A stretch of DNA of 59,948 nucleotides from Trichomonas tenax (lineage: Eukaryota > Parabasalia > Trichomonadida > Trichomonadidae), in NCBI GenBank assembly GCA_023091735.1, contig JALKBU010000215.1, positions 1-59,948 of the forward strand, read 5' to 3'. The notes beneath the pieces are model-generated. The model worked only from the letters and a program-made list of their open reading frames with translations, did no database searches and was not told the origin of the DNA. The position numbers and the translations under genes were made by a program. Position 1 is the stretch's first letter; each line of letters begins with the position of its first letter. Positions 31,161-42,971 of the stretch are shown piece by piece.

Positions 31161-31664
31161 TTATAATTCAAATGCAAAGGCGTCAATATCAGGAAAATCG
31201 AAGATTTCAAGGGAGTCGTCGAAAGTAAGTTTCTCTTCTGGATACTCTTCAATGAGAGGCTCTGACAAGACACTTTCGTGGAGATGTTCACGTTCATTTT
31301 CAGAAGTTGACATCTTTTTCTCTTTCTCACGCTCCTCCTGTCTTCTAAGGAGAGCGAAGCGACTCTTGATGTTGATATCTGTTCTTCCTGGGAACTCTTT
31401 GGCAATCAATGACCACTTGCGGCCGATTGTCTTAACAAGATCGATGAGTTTCTCATCCTCATCCTTTGTCCATGGGTTGCTGTTCAAGTGTGGAGCAAGA
31501 TAATTTTTATATCTGTCTCTGCACTGTCTTGGATTTCTTGTTCCCATGTATTCGCTGACTTTCTTCCAATTCGAGGTACCCAAAACCTGGACGAGAAGCC
31601 TAAGCTTATCGTCTTCCGATGGCGTGAACTTATCTTTTGGATGTGGCTTTCCTACAGGCGACAT
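31161..31664 (-). CDS. Two-repeat Myb DNA-binding protein (copy 2)
   Basis: A 167-residue paralogue of the Myb at 7230-7667. Two Myb repeats at residues about 12-58 and 64-108 keep the tryptophans and the recognition helices (RQCRDRYKNYL and DINIKSRFALL). The C-terminal 55 residues are acidic (EEYPEEKLTFDDSLEIFDFPD), a possible activation region that copy 1 lacks. TCATTT just upstream of the ATG fits the initiator. Confidence 0.92.
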   Translation of the reverse strand: MSPVGKPHPKDKFTPSEDDKLRLLVQVLGTSNWKKVSEYMGTRNPRQCRDRYKNYLAPHLNSNPWTKDEDEKLIDLVKTIGRKWSLIAKEFPGRTDINIKSRFALLRRQEEREKEKKMSTSENEREHLHESVLSEPLIEEYPEEKLTFDDSLEIFDFPDIDAFAFEL

Positions 31665-32381
31665 TTAGAGAAATGAACTCATCATTCAATTTACCTAGAC
31701 TCAATTTTCTTTTGATTTGGTCATAGGCACAGTTTTTGATCTTAAGCATAATTTGTTAATTATTTTGCAGCAAAATCTTCGTTATTGATAAATAATTTTC
31801 TATGAGCTCACTAAAAACTTTCATATTTTACTCAATATTTATATTCCAATGTTGGTGTAGTTTCACAATTCCCAATAAAAATAAATTGAGAACTATTAAA
31901 ACTTTGGTTATTTTGTGTGACGTAAACAAATATTGAGTAATGTTACGGAAGTTAGATTCTCTCCTCTACATTGTGTTCTATCACTGTGTGCAAAGTTTTG
32001 GGATCCCCTTAAGGAAAGCCACTTTTTTCTCTGAATGAAAATATTTTCAAAGGTGGCCCGCCTGATTTTTCCTATCGTCGCGAAAAGTGCGGATTTTATT
32101 ACGATAGAGAGCCTTAAAAGAAAAATGATCAAAATTATCGGATAGAGTTTGTGTTATGGTTTGATGAATGCAATTACCTTATAGCCATACTGATAGAGCA
32201 CAACATATTTGAATATGAGTATCAATTGTATATTTTTATTATTATTGAAGAATATCTAGCTAGAATCTTGTGATTTGAATGTATATATAGGTGATAAGCT
32301 AGCTTACAAATGTAGCTATTATTCTTCATTAACAAATCAAGTCGAGTTTGATGAGAATTATCAAAGGCTTGTCTAAAATTG
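31665..32381. other. AT-rich intergenic, no gene seen
   Basis: Spacer between the Myb gene and the hairpin element; nothing recognised. Confidence 0.4.
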
Positions 32382-33231
32382 ATACGCAAAGTCGGCGAAA
32401 CTCATTTTTTAACTCACTGGATTAACTTCTTGTTAAGTTATTGAACCTCAATGTATAAATTCCTGTTGTGCATGATATATTAAAGAATTAGCTAACAAAG
32501 GCTATATTTCATTAAAATATTAGATATATCTTGCATTAAAAACATTGATTTGCTATGATGTGCTTTACTCATTATAATATATTATATTCCCATTGTATAG
32601 CATTTTTATAACGCAAAATAGGCTGCTGTCGATGATAAATAAGTAAATCTAATCATAAATATGCTTTTTTTTTTGAAAAAAAGTATTCCAAGTGTTCACG
32701 CATAAGCTCTGTGTGTTATTCTCCCAAAAATAATGATGACTCTTTTCAAATTTTCTTGCTCTATTCTTCTCAATTTAATAAATTTGTCATTAAATGGTGA
32801 TGACTCTTTTTGCGCGGCTAAATTTGACAAATTTATTAAATTGAGAAGAATAGAGCAAGAAAATTTGAAAAGAATCAACATTATTTTTGGGAGAATAACA
32901 CACAGAGCTTATGCGTGAACACTTGGAATACTTTTTTTCAAAAAAAAAGCATATTTATGATTAGATTTACTTATTTATCATCGACAGCAGCCTATTTTGC
33001 GTTATAAAAATGCTATACAATGGGAATATAATATATTATAATGAGTAAAGCACATCATAGCAAATCAATGTTTTTAATGCAAGATATATCTAATATTTTA
33101 ATGAAATATAGCCTTTGTTAGCTAATTCTTTAATATATCATGCACAACATGATTTTGTACATTGGAGTTCAATAACTTATCAAAAAGTTAATCCAGTGAG
33201 TTAAAAAATGAGTTTCGCCGACTTTGCGTAT
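32382..33231. mobile_element. 850-bp near-perfect hairpin (foldback/MITE) element
   Basis: Left arm 32382-32789 (408 bp) and right arm 32825-33231 (407 bp) are inverted copies with only scattered differences, separated by a 35-bp loop (32790-32824). The outer ends read ATACGCAAAGTCGGCGAAAC in both directions. The two mirrored 61-codon frames inside are only a result of the palindrome. Possible TAAAA-type duplications flank both ends but are not clean in AT-rich DNA. High arm identity suggests recent formation or ongoing homogenisation. Confidence 0.88.
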
Positions 33232-35966
33232 TAAAAATTTAATGGGACTGGGACAAAATAGAATAACGTGCTTTTCTGACATGCAACTTATTTTTGACAT
33301 GTAAAGTCAGAATGTCAAAATAAAGGAAAGTGACGTGTTTGTGCGGGAAAAAATGGAAAAGTATCAATAGGTTGAAATGGATTGAACTCAATATTGGAAG
33401 CCAAAGAAGACTTCATTATGAGTAGTTGTGGCCTTATAGTGAAGGATGTTATTTGTGCTATCAGCATCCTGACGATAGCACATCATCCATTTCTCTTTGT
33501 TCATTACAAGTTTTTGTTGCATTCCAAACCTAAGAAAACCGAGAAACTCGGTCGAAATTATCCCTTCTTGCATGGTAAATATGAATTATAAATGAATAAT
33601 TTGAAGATAAAAATAAAAATTTGGTTAAAAATGAATTTTACAAAGAATATAAGGATCGAATTGAGAATCTAAATAATATCAATCAATATATAAAATGAAA
33701 GTAACATGAAAACATTATCTAATTCATGATTCATAATTAATTATGAATTTAATGATATATTAATAATTATGAGAATAAGTAATAATATGAAAATAATCTT
33801 ATAATGAAAAAGGTATCTGTGAAAAAATAAAAAATAGAAAAAAATAATAATTTATTAATATCAAAAGTGAAAATGTAATGTGTATTAAAATTGAATCAAT
33901 AAGTGGGTTCTTGATATGACCTGGCTTGGCCACTCGAGGGCTTTGGAAGTCTCAGGCCAACCTCGCCCAATGACATTCTCGCAACAATTTAAGCATGCAT
34001 AAATATCGTTGTTTTCTTACCAATTAGGTATATGCTCGTTGATGATAGAGTTGTGGCTTGTCAACAACATTAGCCTGGATGTATTGGTTAGACTACAAAG
34101 ATATTTATGACACTTTTTATAAAGGTGACAATTTGCCCGCACAAAAAGTGACAGTTTATTCATGAAAAGTGATTTTAAGGTTCCAGGGTCACTTTTTGAT
34201 GTTCACTTTTGTCATAGACTCAAAATTTAATTGCCCAATTATCAAATGATTGCGAAGAAGATATATTGAGATCCAGAATAGTATATAATTGTGTACATCA
34301 TATTTATAAACATAATCAAAAGAGATAGATGAATTTAAAACAAGTGAGAAGGATATAAGTTATTTATTGATTCATTAATTAGTAAAATGCAAACAGAATT
34401 AGTATATTATATATGCATATATGTGGGTGTGATGCATAGTCTAGGAATTGGATGAAATGTCATATGTTTAAGTGATTTGATTGAAGTCTAGAATCTAAAG
34501 CTGTGATATGACTTGATTTAACATATAATCATTATTTCTATATCCTGTATGTTCGTATTGTGCTTGTGTTGTATTTCTAAACGCTCGATATTCAAATAAA
34601 AATTAAAATTTTTATATAAAATGTCAAGAAGAATGAGAACATTAAACTGAATCTACAGGCCTAAACCTATGTTTAATTAGATTTCCATTAGGTAACAATA
34701 CATATTATCCTAGTTATGTATATGATAATATAATACTTGATACATAGAACGCCTTTCTGCATCGAATGCAACATCATCAATGTTTCGGATATAAATTAAC
34801 ATTATGTCAATTTTTCACGACATAGAAGCGTCTGTGTGCTTTTTACACCTAATAAATATTTGCTTTGTACATTCATTGGTGATATTGGGTTATTAGAGGT
34901 ATTCAGCACACTTTAAAAAGTCAATCTGGAAAATCAATCTTTAAAAATAAGTAAAAACAGCTACACTTCAATTCAAGTGGTTAACTTCTGTATTCACTCG
35001 GAAAAAAACTGGATCTAAATCTACTGATTCCGCTAAAATCCAACGGAATGAAGAAAAAGTAATGTTTTTTATGAAAATATTGTTTACAGTAGCTCAGCTG
35101 CAAGTGCATTTGAATCTGAATCAAGAAAATGCTATAAAATTGATTCATAATACTTGAAATTAATCCATAAGAAAGGTACTGAAACTCTTAACCTTATTTA
35201 ATCACGGAAATTTCATTCAGTAAAGTTCTTACAGCAAGTTATTAGATTTAATTATTCCACATCATATTACTCTACAATATATCTAATAGTTATTGGGTAA
35301 GCAAAAGTGCATAAAATGCCAATATAATAAAGTTTAATTTGATATTAAAAACCGACTACGTTGCTTATGCCTCATAATGATAGGATAAGTTTCCTATACA
35401 AAAATATTGATATTCATCACCAAAAACATATACATAATTTTTCAATGATTTCAAAAAAATATTGGCACATACGATTTGCTAATGGTTTAAGTACATTGCT
35501 AGCGCCCATTAGTAAGTAAATATATCTAAATGTGACTACAAGAAAACTGTTACAACTTGAGTTTTGAATTGAATCTCGAGATATATTATAGTATCTCGTT
35601 ATTTTTCATGCTGGAAATGATAGCTTGTACTGCTGTGAGCATATTGAACTATAAATATTTACATCTGGCCGTTTCTGATATTTTCCAAAATTTTGAAAGT
35701 TAGATTAGTGAGAATTTAAACATATGACTGGCATTCGCGTTCATTCTTATTTGCAGATAACTGATTTTTATTAAGACAGTAAGACGCAAACAGTCGAAAA
35801 GCATGCATTTATCTTTTTTGATAATTTGTTTGTAAATATATTACATGTCAGATTTCAACATTGCATCTTTTGCAAAAGAGTAACCTACTTTTTGTAAAAA
35901 GTGATATTATGGTTTTTGACACGTAAAGTCAGAAATGACAAAAAAAGAAAATAGAAAAATTGACAT
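33232..35966. other. Long gene-free tract
   Basis: Nearly 2.7 kb without a convincing gene. TGACATGTAAA lies at 33295-33305 without a gene behind it. A GC-richer patch at about 33911-34090 stands out from its surroundings but matched no RNA or protein family I know. TGACACGTAAA is at 35917-35927, just before the next remnant. Confidence 0.4.
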
Positions 35967-36513
35967 TTGTTTTTACCACAAAAATCGTATTCGCTTAAGC
36001 CAATATACTTTGTTGACAATAACATGACTATCACAGGAAATCTTTATGATGAAACTGGTGGAATAATTAAATATCAATTTAATTATGGAAGAGTCCACAC
36101 AACAGGCAAATTGATCGCTAACCAAGACTCCGGAGCAAAATTTAACTATACAATTGAATTACGTTCAGCGCTCAAATCAGGGCAGAGATATACAATGTAT
36201 GTTTGGGCAGAAGATGATGTTGGCGTAAGATCATCAGGACCTTCAGCATGGCCATTTAGATATGTCATCCCTGTCAAGCCTGTCCTAAAGAAAGCAAGTC
36301 TCAATGTTAGACAAGCCAGACCTAACGACAAAGTTTATTGTTTATGCTGTCATCGATGATGAAGCTAACAACACGGACTTGTTCTGATACACCAAATTTG
36401 GTAATGGTAATTTTGAATATGCAGGAAGAATAACGAGAAGAGACTCTCTCAAATCATTTGCATTTTACTGGTATGTCCCGATTAATGCAAAACCAGACGC
36501 AGAAATAACATAA
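35967..36513 (+). pseudogene. Fragment of Ig/fibronectin-like surface protein
   Basis: The first frame (to 36359) lacks an ATG at its beginning; the earliest is at 36024. It encodes a beta-rich segment (NLYDETGGIIKYQFNYG… SGQRYTMYVWAEDDVGVRS…) typical of extracellular Ig- or cadherin-like repeats. Near 36330 the frame is lost, and a second frame continues the same kind of sequence (VYAVIDDEANNTDLF, then an in-frame TGA, then GNGNFEYAG…) to a stop at 36513. Probably a short decayed copy of a trichomonad surface protein gene. Confidence 0.65.
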
Positions 36514-36856
36514 ATATTCCATTATTTCAGATAATATCCAACATATTTAAAGATATTTTTCAATATATCTTAAATGATAAAATAAAGGTATCATATGATA
36601 ACTCGTCACTATTTCATACTATTTATATAAAATAATATGTCATGTTTACTTTATATAACATATCGATTCAATTATTTTCGATTTTTGCAGCCAAAACATA
36701 TCATTAATAAATATACACATAAAAGTCAAATTGTTAAAGAATGATATGAATTCAGAAACACAAAAATATAAAAAGTTATAAATATCAAAGACAAGTCAGG
36801 AAATAAGTAGTAAAACATAAAGCCTGGTTAAAGAATATGTTCAACTTTTATGAAAT
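36514..36856. other. AT-rich 3' flank, no gene seen
   Basis: Nothing recognised between the surface-protein fragment and uS8. Confidence 0.4.
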
Positions 36857-37249
36857 TTAGAAGAACATGCCAAGGATCTTGCCACCAGCGTTCTTCTTAC
36901 GAGCCTCTTCGTGGTCGAGGATGCCTTTGTCTGTGGAGAGAACGACATAGCCGAACTGGCGGGATGGGAGGAGCTTAGCCTGCCACATTTCGAGTTCGCC
37001 AAGGCCAACATCGAAGCGTGGGCAGATAGCGACGCACTTGTTAAGGCGGCCGAGGAGGTTGATGACGATCTTGCCAGAGCGGTGGTCATCGATAACCTCG
37101 AAGTCGCCGATGTAGTTACGGGCCATCATAACTCTGAGGAAGGCAATGATGACCTTGGATGATGGGCGGATCATAACCTGGCGCATTCCGCGGCGCTCGG
37201 CGTTTGTGATAGCTTTGAGGGCATCAGCAAGAATGGAAGTGCGGACCAT
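36857..37249 (-). CDS. RPS15A: 40S ribosomal protein S15a (uS8)
   Basis: Small-subunit ribosomal protein, 130 residues, exactly the eukaryotic length. It begins [18 protein letters not shown] and ends GGKILGMFF, matching the family end to end ([40 protein letters not shown]). The frame is open upstream to 37303, but those 18 codons have no counterpart in the family; the start at 37249 is preceded by CCTTTTGTTCGA as in eS4. Strong codon bias. Confidence 0.97.
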   Translation of the reverse strand: MVRTSILADALKAITNAERRGMRQVMIRPSSKVIIAFLRVMMARNYIGDFEVIDDHRSGKIVINLLGRLNKCVAICPRFDVGLGELEMWQAKLLPSRQFGYVVLSTDKGILDHEEARKKNAGGKILGMFF

Positions 37250-37261
37250 TCGAACAAAAGG
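37250..37261 (-). promoter_or_regulatory. CCTTTT-type initiator next to uS8 start
   Basis: On the minus strand CCTTTTGTTCGA abuts the ATG, like the CCTTTTTTTCG at eS4. This places transcription start within about 12 bases of the start codon if it acts as the M5-type element of T. vaginalis. Confidence 0.4.
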
Positions 37262-37870
37262 ACAAACCACTATAATCGTCTTCCCCACAATTTCCTTGAA
37301 CATTAATTTTACTGCATTTCTATCATATTAATTAACAATATTATCTATTTGCATCAAAATTTCTTTTCAGAAACCAATATATGAATATTCAAAAATGATC
37401 TATAAGCGATTATACTATGTTTTATTTATATATTTATATTTGGTTATCAAATTTGAGAATATTCTTATTTAGCATTATGTTCTATTTTGATTCTTTCATG
37501 AAGATGATAATGATTGTCAAAAAAATATAAATTGAAAAGTTTATTTGTCATTTTAATTTAGTAAATCAATTTTTTTCATTATGATGAAGGAATTCGAAAT
37601 CATATATTTGAGAACTAGATATAATATAGATTTTTATATGATATACTTGAGAATAAAAGCATGATAATTATCTTTCATGAAATATAATTTGATATATCCT
37701 TGAAATATATTGTTATAACATGAATTGAAAGTGAATATGTTTACTTAACTGTTGAGTTTGTGTTTATTAGTGAATAATATAGATGGATCAAAGGTATTTG
37801 TAGAGAATTGATGAATTTTGACAATAAAATAAATCATTTGACAATATTTTGTCATGTAAAATCAATTATA
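37262..37870. promoter_or_regulatory. Divergent promoter region uS8 / 7TM gene
   Basis: AT-rich, no gene. TGTCATGTAAA at 37850-37860 lies 10 bases before the ATG at 37871. Confidence 0.45.
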
Positions 37871-39430
37871 ATGAATAATCGGATAGATGATGTCTTTGAC
37901 GAAAACCAGTCTCTGGTCAAATCCACGACATCATCTTCACGCAATCCTCAGGATTATATCGCCAGATCTTTGATGCCTTTCACTTTAATGTTGGGTGTCC
38001 TTTTATTAGCGCAATACACAGATAAATTACTGCCGCAGTCGCTGGAAATCAGCAACGTCATCCTGCTAAGCAGAAATTCGACGAAAAATTTCATAATTCA
38101 AATCTCTGAAATTCCAAAAACTTTCCAATATTTCGAATCTAAATTATACTTCACCAGCCAGAAGCCGCCGCAGAGGCCTTTTAATGTCAAAATACTATAC
38201 AACAATACAATAACACGAAAAATCGAAAACCAAACTCGTCAAATCACGTTGTTGCGTCCAAACACGTTCTCCACTGTTGTTTTCTCTCGAAGTTACTCTC
38301 TTTTCAACTTAAAAGACGACATAATATACAAAATTCAGGACATTCCAGAAGAAGTAACTGGATACAACTTTCAGATTCGCGGAATTTCCCTATACACGTA
38401 TTATTTCGCGAACATACACGCGGTTTTCGTTATTATTGTTCTCCTTATTCTCGGATATATCGTTACAAAATCATTTTTACGCAAAAACATTAATTCATGC
38501 GATATTACAAACCCCTGTTTCTACATTTCATGTATTGCCTACATTTTCCCTTATGATATATTTAATATTCCTTATTTATTCGTTATTAAGGCCTTTTTTA
38601 CATCTTTTTATCCAGGTTTCTTCGCTTTTTTGTCATTCAAAATACTTGAAGATGCAGGTCCATTGGTTCCACTTCCTGTTATCTTCAAAGAATACACAAC
38701 ACACAAATTATCAGTTTTCATATCCATTACTTGGTTTTTGGATGGAATATTCATCGAAAAAATATACAGTTATATTTTCTACGCGATATTCATTATCATG
38801 TATTGCGTGTATACGTTCTATATTCACTCATTATATCAAATAATGCAGTGTCAACAGAGAAGAATAGAAGAGAGCTACGCAATATGGCTCAGACTGCTGT
38901 TCTTAATCATATCATTGCTTTTCTTTTCAAGAAAAGTTCATTACTTTATAGAGATTCCTTATCAGATTGCAAAAACGATCGAAATGATGTCTATATGGGT
39001 CACAATTGGAACAGTGATCGCATCAGTCAATATATTAACTATCAGCACAAATAATACATTCATAAACATTTCATATTCCAAAGATGATAACAAATATCTC
39101 GATTCACTCTTCGGAAGCTCAGAAAACAACGCACAGAAGAATGCAAGAAGATATTCCAAAGGCTCAGAAACTACACAACAAGAAGATTTCTCTGCAGCCA
39201 AAATCGTTGATGGAATCTTCAGCAAAGAATATCCAGAAGAAAGCTTCGGAGGACCGCAATACGTTCCTAATAATCAAATGTATAATAACTATCCAACAAT
39301 GCAGTACAATTTTAATTATCCCCGCCAGAATAACTATGGAAATCCAATGTATGAGCAGGAGTATTACCAAGAGAATAATCCTAATACTAACAATATCCAA
39401 AACCAGATGTATTTGCAATCTCTTTATTAA
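37871..39430 (+). CDS. GOST-like (Wntless/TMEM181-type) seven-TM protein
   Basis: A 519-residue membrane protein. One hydrophobic segment near residues 34-50, a beta-rich luminal domain to about 180, then seven TM helices (FANIHAVFVIIVLLILGYIV through MMSIWVTIGTVIASVNIL) and a cytosolic Asn/Tyr/Gln-rich tail with PEESFGGPQY-type motifs. Topology fits the GOST superfamily of trafficking receptors (Wntless, TMEM181, GPR107), but no diagnostic motif is certain. I start at 37871: the frame is open to 37808, but the TGTCATGTAAA promoter word would then lie inside the coding sequence. Confidence 0.65.
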   Translation: MNNRIDDVFDENQSLVKSTTSSSRNPQDYIARSLMPFTLMLGVLLLAQYTDKLLPQSLEISNVILLSRNSTKNFIIQISEIPKTFQYFESKLYFTSQKPPQRPFNVKILYNNTITRKIENQTRQITLLRPNTFSTVVFSRSYSLFNLKDDIIYKIQDIPEEVTGYNFQIRGISLYTYYFANIHAVFVIIVLLILGYIVTKSFLRKNINSCDITNPCFYISCIAYIFPYDIFNIPYLFVIKAFFTSFYPGFFAFLSFKILEDAGPLVPLPVIFKEYTTHKLSVFISITWFLDGIFIEKIYSYIFYAIFIIMYCVYTFYIHSLYQIMQCQQRRIEESYAIWLRLLFLIISLLFFSRKVHYFIEIPYQIAKTIEMMSIWVTIGTVIASVNILTISTNNTFINISYSKDDNKYLDSLFGSSENNAQKNARRYSKGSETTQQEDFSAAKIVDGIFSKEYPEESFGGPQYVPNNQMYNNYPTMQYNFNYPRQNNYGNPMYEQEYYQENNPNTNNIQNQMYLQSLY

Positions 39431-39549
39431 ATAAATTGTTTTGTTTTTATCATATCTAATCTGATTTTTGTTGTCATTAAATAATATAATAAATTAGACT
39501 AATAAATATACTATTTAACAAATAACATATCTAATCAAAAGGTTAAATT

Positions 39550-42500
39550 TCAATATGGCATAACATAAGTTCCGATTAGAGGCATTTCTAATCTCTTTCC
39601 TTGTTGTAATCTTGGTGATAATGGTGCTTTTTCGTTTGTTGTGATTCTTGCAACCTTCAACTTGTCTTCGAAATCATCAAGGACCGATATACCATGAAGC
39701 GATGCGTTCTGCTCTTCCATGAGAGTGAATGAGCGCTGGCAAATTGGACACCAAGCGCTCTTTGAACACTCTGCATGGAAAACATGTCCACATCTTGCAG
39801 CGAAAGCATTGCAGACGCAGAGCTTCTTGCCGCAAGCAGCGCATCTTTCGGCATCGTATTCATGACCCCTTTGGAGAGTTCTAACATGCTTAAGTTGAGC
39901 TGCGACTGCTTCATCTTTGACAATATGCGAGAAAGTTCTTGTGAACTCTGTGCGTTCTCTCATTGCCTTGAAGACACGAGAAACGAGTGCGCGAGCATCC
40001 TTGAATGGAAGGAAGCTGAATAGAGATGTGAGCTGTGTTGTAACGAATGTTGGTTCGGCAACTAAAGTCATCCTTTGAATGAAATCGCCGAGGAGGTCGA
40101 TGACCTGCTGGCGCTTTGGATTATCTTCTGGATGAGAATAGAGTGGAAGCTGGAACACAGCAAGAACGCGAGCCCATAACTCTTGGAAATCAGGAGATTG
40201 GACTGAAGACAGATATTGGCAAATCTCAGAAACAACATTCGAATCTGGATTCTCCATCAATGTCTGCAATAAGTATTCTGATGCAAAATCTGTGCCTTTC
40301 TCTGTCTCTTGAGTAATCAAACAGAGGTAAAGAGCAGCATCAAGAATTCCACGCTCAATGCATGCGTTGAGAACTTTATCTGGAGGACAACTCTTCATGC
40401 ATTTCAGCGCTGGAAGTAATTTCTTTGGTTGATACTTAGCAAGTTGCAACGCGTACATCTCACTCATCTGTTCATCAGCACATTCAAAGAACTCTGTGTT
40501 CTTGAATATGCGGGACAGGAAATGCCACGTCAATCCGTTGTTGTCTTTGATAATCTTATAGATCTGGAGAGCGAGTTCTTGGCCTCCTGTTTCCCACGTG
40601 AGATCTGTGAATTCATCTGGATTGATTGGGAGCAATGTTCTGCAGTGCTTGAGAAGGATTTTCTCGATCATTTCTTTGTCGTTGTTCGTAACTTTCTTGA
40701 ACTCATCAGAGTATTTCTGCAATTGATGTGTGATAACAAATGTCAAAAATTCATCAGGATTATGAAGCATTTCGATGATGCTCAACTCGCAATCAGAGAA
40801 TCCAACAGACCTGCACATGAGCATATACTTGCGGAGATCTTTGATCTGTCCTGTCTTTAACACCGCTTCAAGCATTTCACGGCGAATATCGATATCACTT
40901 TTCGAAGGCAAGAAAATAAATCTGTTGATTGCATTCATAGACTCTTCATCAACTTTTATGTTGTTCTGGACTATCTGCGGTGTTAGGATACCCCAGAATG
41001 TTGACCTGGGACTCAAAGCTGGAATAATATGGTTGATTAATGCTTGTAGAGAGAATCCTAAATGCGAAGAAATGTCGAGTGCAACTTGGAACACAGAGAT
41101 TGCATCCTGTTCGTTATAGTGAACGAAGCCAGAGAGATCAGCACTGGATAAGAACTTAAGACAGTCTATTTTCATTTTTGTTGAGATTAATTGCGGATTT
41201 TGTGGCATCAAAATCGAAGAAATTAATTTGTGTTCTTCTGCGTAATTTTGGCTGTATTCGTAGACAAGGAGAGCCATATAGATATCAGCACAATATTCTA
41301 AAGCGAGCTGTGATATAAGATCGATAAATCCACGTTCGAAACAAAGATTGAAAATCGATTGAAGCCATTCGATATTTAATTCGATTGATTTTATGAATTT
41401 AATGAGTTTTTCATCATCTTTCGTGATTTTTGCGGCTTCTAAAATGAATTCTAATGATAATCTCCAGTTTGTAATACCCGAATTTACGAATGCGGAAAAT
41501 ATTTCTTCCTTTTTCTTTGTAAATAGCATTTGAACGACGAAATCAGTCATATTCATTCTCTCAACGAACTTGAAAAGAACCATTGGTTGGAATGAATCAG
41601 AACTAACGTATTTTCTTAAAAGTCCTTGTAAATCATCAATATCATCTGGTTCGCATATCTGTGCTAAAGCCATTGACCAGTTGTTTTCCTGTACATAGTT
41701 CTCAACACGCTGACTAATGCTTGCGATGGATAATTGAATTAATTCTGAACCAGCGACGTAAATTTTATCTTTAAACGCAAGAGATGGACCCTTTGGAACG
41801 TGTCTTCTGAATCTTCTATCGCCGACTGCCATTTCGCAATTTCCAGCAAATAAAACTAAAACGCTATTTTCACTTAACATAGATACAACGTTCGGTGTCT
41901 GTGAGAAATCAACGGTTCTTTGCGTCGAACCGTCCTGTTTCGTAATAATAACTGAATGTCCAACGCCTCTGGCGATTAATTTTGTTTCTGCTGTTTCGAA
42001 GAATGCGAAACACGATGTGCAGGTGTGGTCTGTCCATGTGTTTCTAAAATCAGGCGAAATATTATAAGCAAGAGTATGTGTTGATGTTGAAACATATAAT
42101 GAATTTTCATGATATGCAAGTGCAGTCAATGGCTGCCCAAAGTTATAGAGAACCTGTGTCGTAACGCTCTTCTTGAAAATATTCTGAGAAACAGTAGTTC
42201 GCGATAAATTGCCCATCACGTCCGAATGGAAGATAGAAAAAGCGGATCCGAACGCAATGAACGATATTGGTTCTTGTGTATTTGTCGAAATCAAAGATGT
42301 TTTGCTCTGAAGCGACCAAACGACAATTTCGCCGTCTGAGTGTCCAGTAGCGATATGAGTTCGATCTGGACTGACATCCGCACACAGAATGACATTTTCT
42401 TCGCCCATGAACTGGCGCTCGAGTTTTATCGTTAACTTAGATTCGAAATTGAAAGTTATGATTTGTTTTGTGGAAACAACGATGGCAAGAAGCGGATAAT

Positions 42501-42606
42501 TGAACGCTATCGCCATCGGTTGCTGATCGGGCATCGGAAACTCTTTGATTTTCGTTATAACAATGAAGTTTGTTTCTTCTTCTGCCGTCATTGAAAAATG
42601 CCTCAT
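39550..42606 (-). CDS. VPS8: VPS8-like CORVET subunit (WD40, solenoid, RING)
   Basis: A 1018-residue vacuolar-sorting protein. The N-terminal beta-propeller includes ILCADVSPDRTHIATGHSDG (about 70-90), followed by a clathrin-like helical solenoid (about 300-880) and a C-terminal RING-H2 (CAACGKKLCVC… CGHVFHAECSKSAWCPIC, about 934-975). This order, and the propeller motif, fit VPS8 better than VPS41, VPS11 or VPS18. VPS8 is the Rab5-binding subunit of the CORVET tether on early endosomes. Shorter than yeast or human VPS8. TGACATGTAAA at 42609-42619 touches the first ATG, so translation may start at the second Met (42591). Confidence 0.75.
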   Translation of the reverse strand: MRHFSMTAEEETNFIVITKIKEFPMPDQQPMAIAFNYPLLAIVVSTKQIITFNFESKLTIKLERQFMGEENVILCADVSPDRTHIATGHSDGEIVVWSLQSKTSLISTNTQEPISFIAFGSAFSIFHSDVMGNLSRTTVSQNIFKKSVTTQVLYNFGQPLTALAYHENSLYVSTSTHTLAYNISPDFRNTWTDHTCTSCFAFFETAETKLIARGVGHSVIITKQDGSTQRTVDFSQTPNVVSMLSENSVLVLFAGNCEMAVGDRRFRRHVPKGPSLAFKDKIYVAGSELIQLSIASISQRVENYVQENNWSMALAQICEPDDIDDLQGLLRKYVSSDSFQPMVLFKFVERMNMTDFVVQMLFTKKKEEIFSAFVNSGITNWRLSLEFILEAAKITKDDEKLIKFIKSIELNIEWLQSIFNLCFERGFIDLISQLALEYCADIYMALLVYEYSQNYAEEHKLISSILMPQNPQLISTKMKIDCLKFLSSADLSGFVHYNEQDAISVFQVALDISSHLGFSLQALINHIIPALSPRSTFWGILTPQIVQNNIKVDEESMNAINRFIFLPSKSDIDIRREMLEAVLKTGQIKDLRKYMLMCRSVGFSDCELSIIEMLHNPDEFLTFVITHQLQKYSDEFKKVTNNDKEMIEKILLKHCRTLLPINPDEFTDLTWETGGQELALQIYKIIKDNNGLTWHFLSRIFKNTEFFECADEQMSEMYALQLAKYQPKKLLPALKCMKSCPPDKVLNACIERGILDAALYLCLITQETEKGTDFASEYLLQTLMENPDSNVVSEICQYLSSVQSPDFQELWARVLAVFQLPLYSHPEDNPKRQQVIDLLGDFIQRMTLVAEPTFVTTQLTSLFSFLPFKDARALVSRVFKAMRERTEFTRTFSHIVKDEAVAAQLKHVRTLQRGHEYDAERCAACGKKLCVCNAFAARCGHVFHAECSKSAWCPICQRSFTLMEEQNASLHGISVLDDFEDKLKVARITTNEKAPLSPRLQQGKRLEMPLIGTYVMPY

Positions 42607-42608
42607 TT

Positions 42609-42619
42609 TGACATGTAAA
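42609..42619 (-). promoter_or_regulatory. TGACATGTAAA word at VPS8 start
   Basis: The word lies 3 bases from the first ATG and 18 from the second. Confidence 0.45.
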
Positions 42620-42971
42620 GTAAATTATGTCAATTTTCAGATTTATATTTCTTAATTTCCTCTTAAACTCAATATACCTATATCATGAATAGCTTAAACT
42701 CAAAATATAGAGCTCCAGTTTTAACTTTCTTTATTTCATCAATTAATAAATCCTATTTGAACATTTCTTATTTATCAGCATATTATCAAAATGAATTTGA
42801 ATTGAATTAGATACATCTCATTTCCCAAAAAGCAAAAAATTGATTTTCATTTTAATATCAAGTTTCATTTTTTGAAATCTTAAAATAATTATAACCAGAG
42901 TTTTTGGGGATTTTGATAATTCAGGAAAATAATGATTTTTGATTTGTTATTAAGTCTAATAGTAAAAAACT
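42620..42971. other. AT-rich intergenic, no gene seen
   Basis: Spacer between two minus-strand genes; nothing else recognised. Confidence 0.45.

Noticed and set aside
32696..32918. Two overlapping 61-codon frames on opposite strands with mirrored ends
   Set aside because: Both follow from the palindrome of the 850-bp hairpin element; no independent coding signal.
33382..33591. Frames on both strands behind a TGACATGTAAA word
   Set aside because: Both are short, overlap each other and show no family or composition signal; the promoter-like word alone is not enough.
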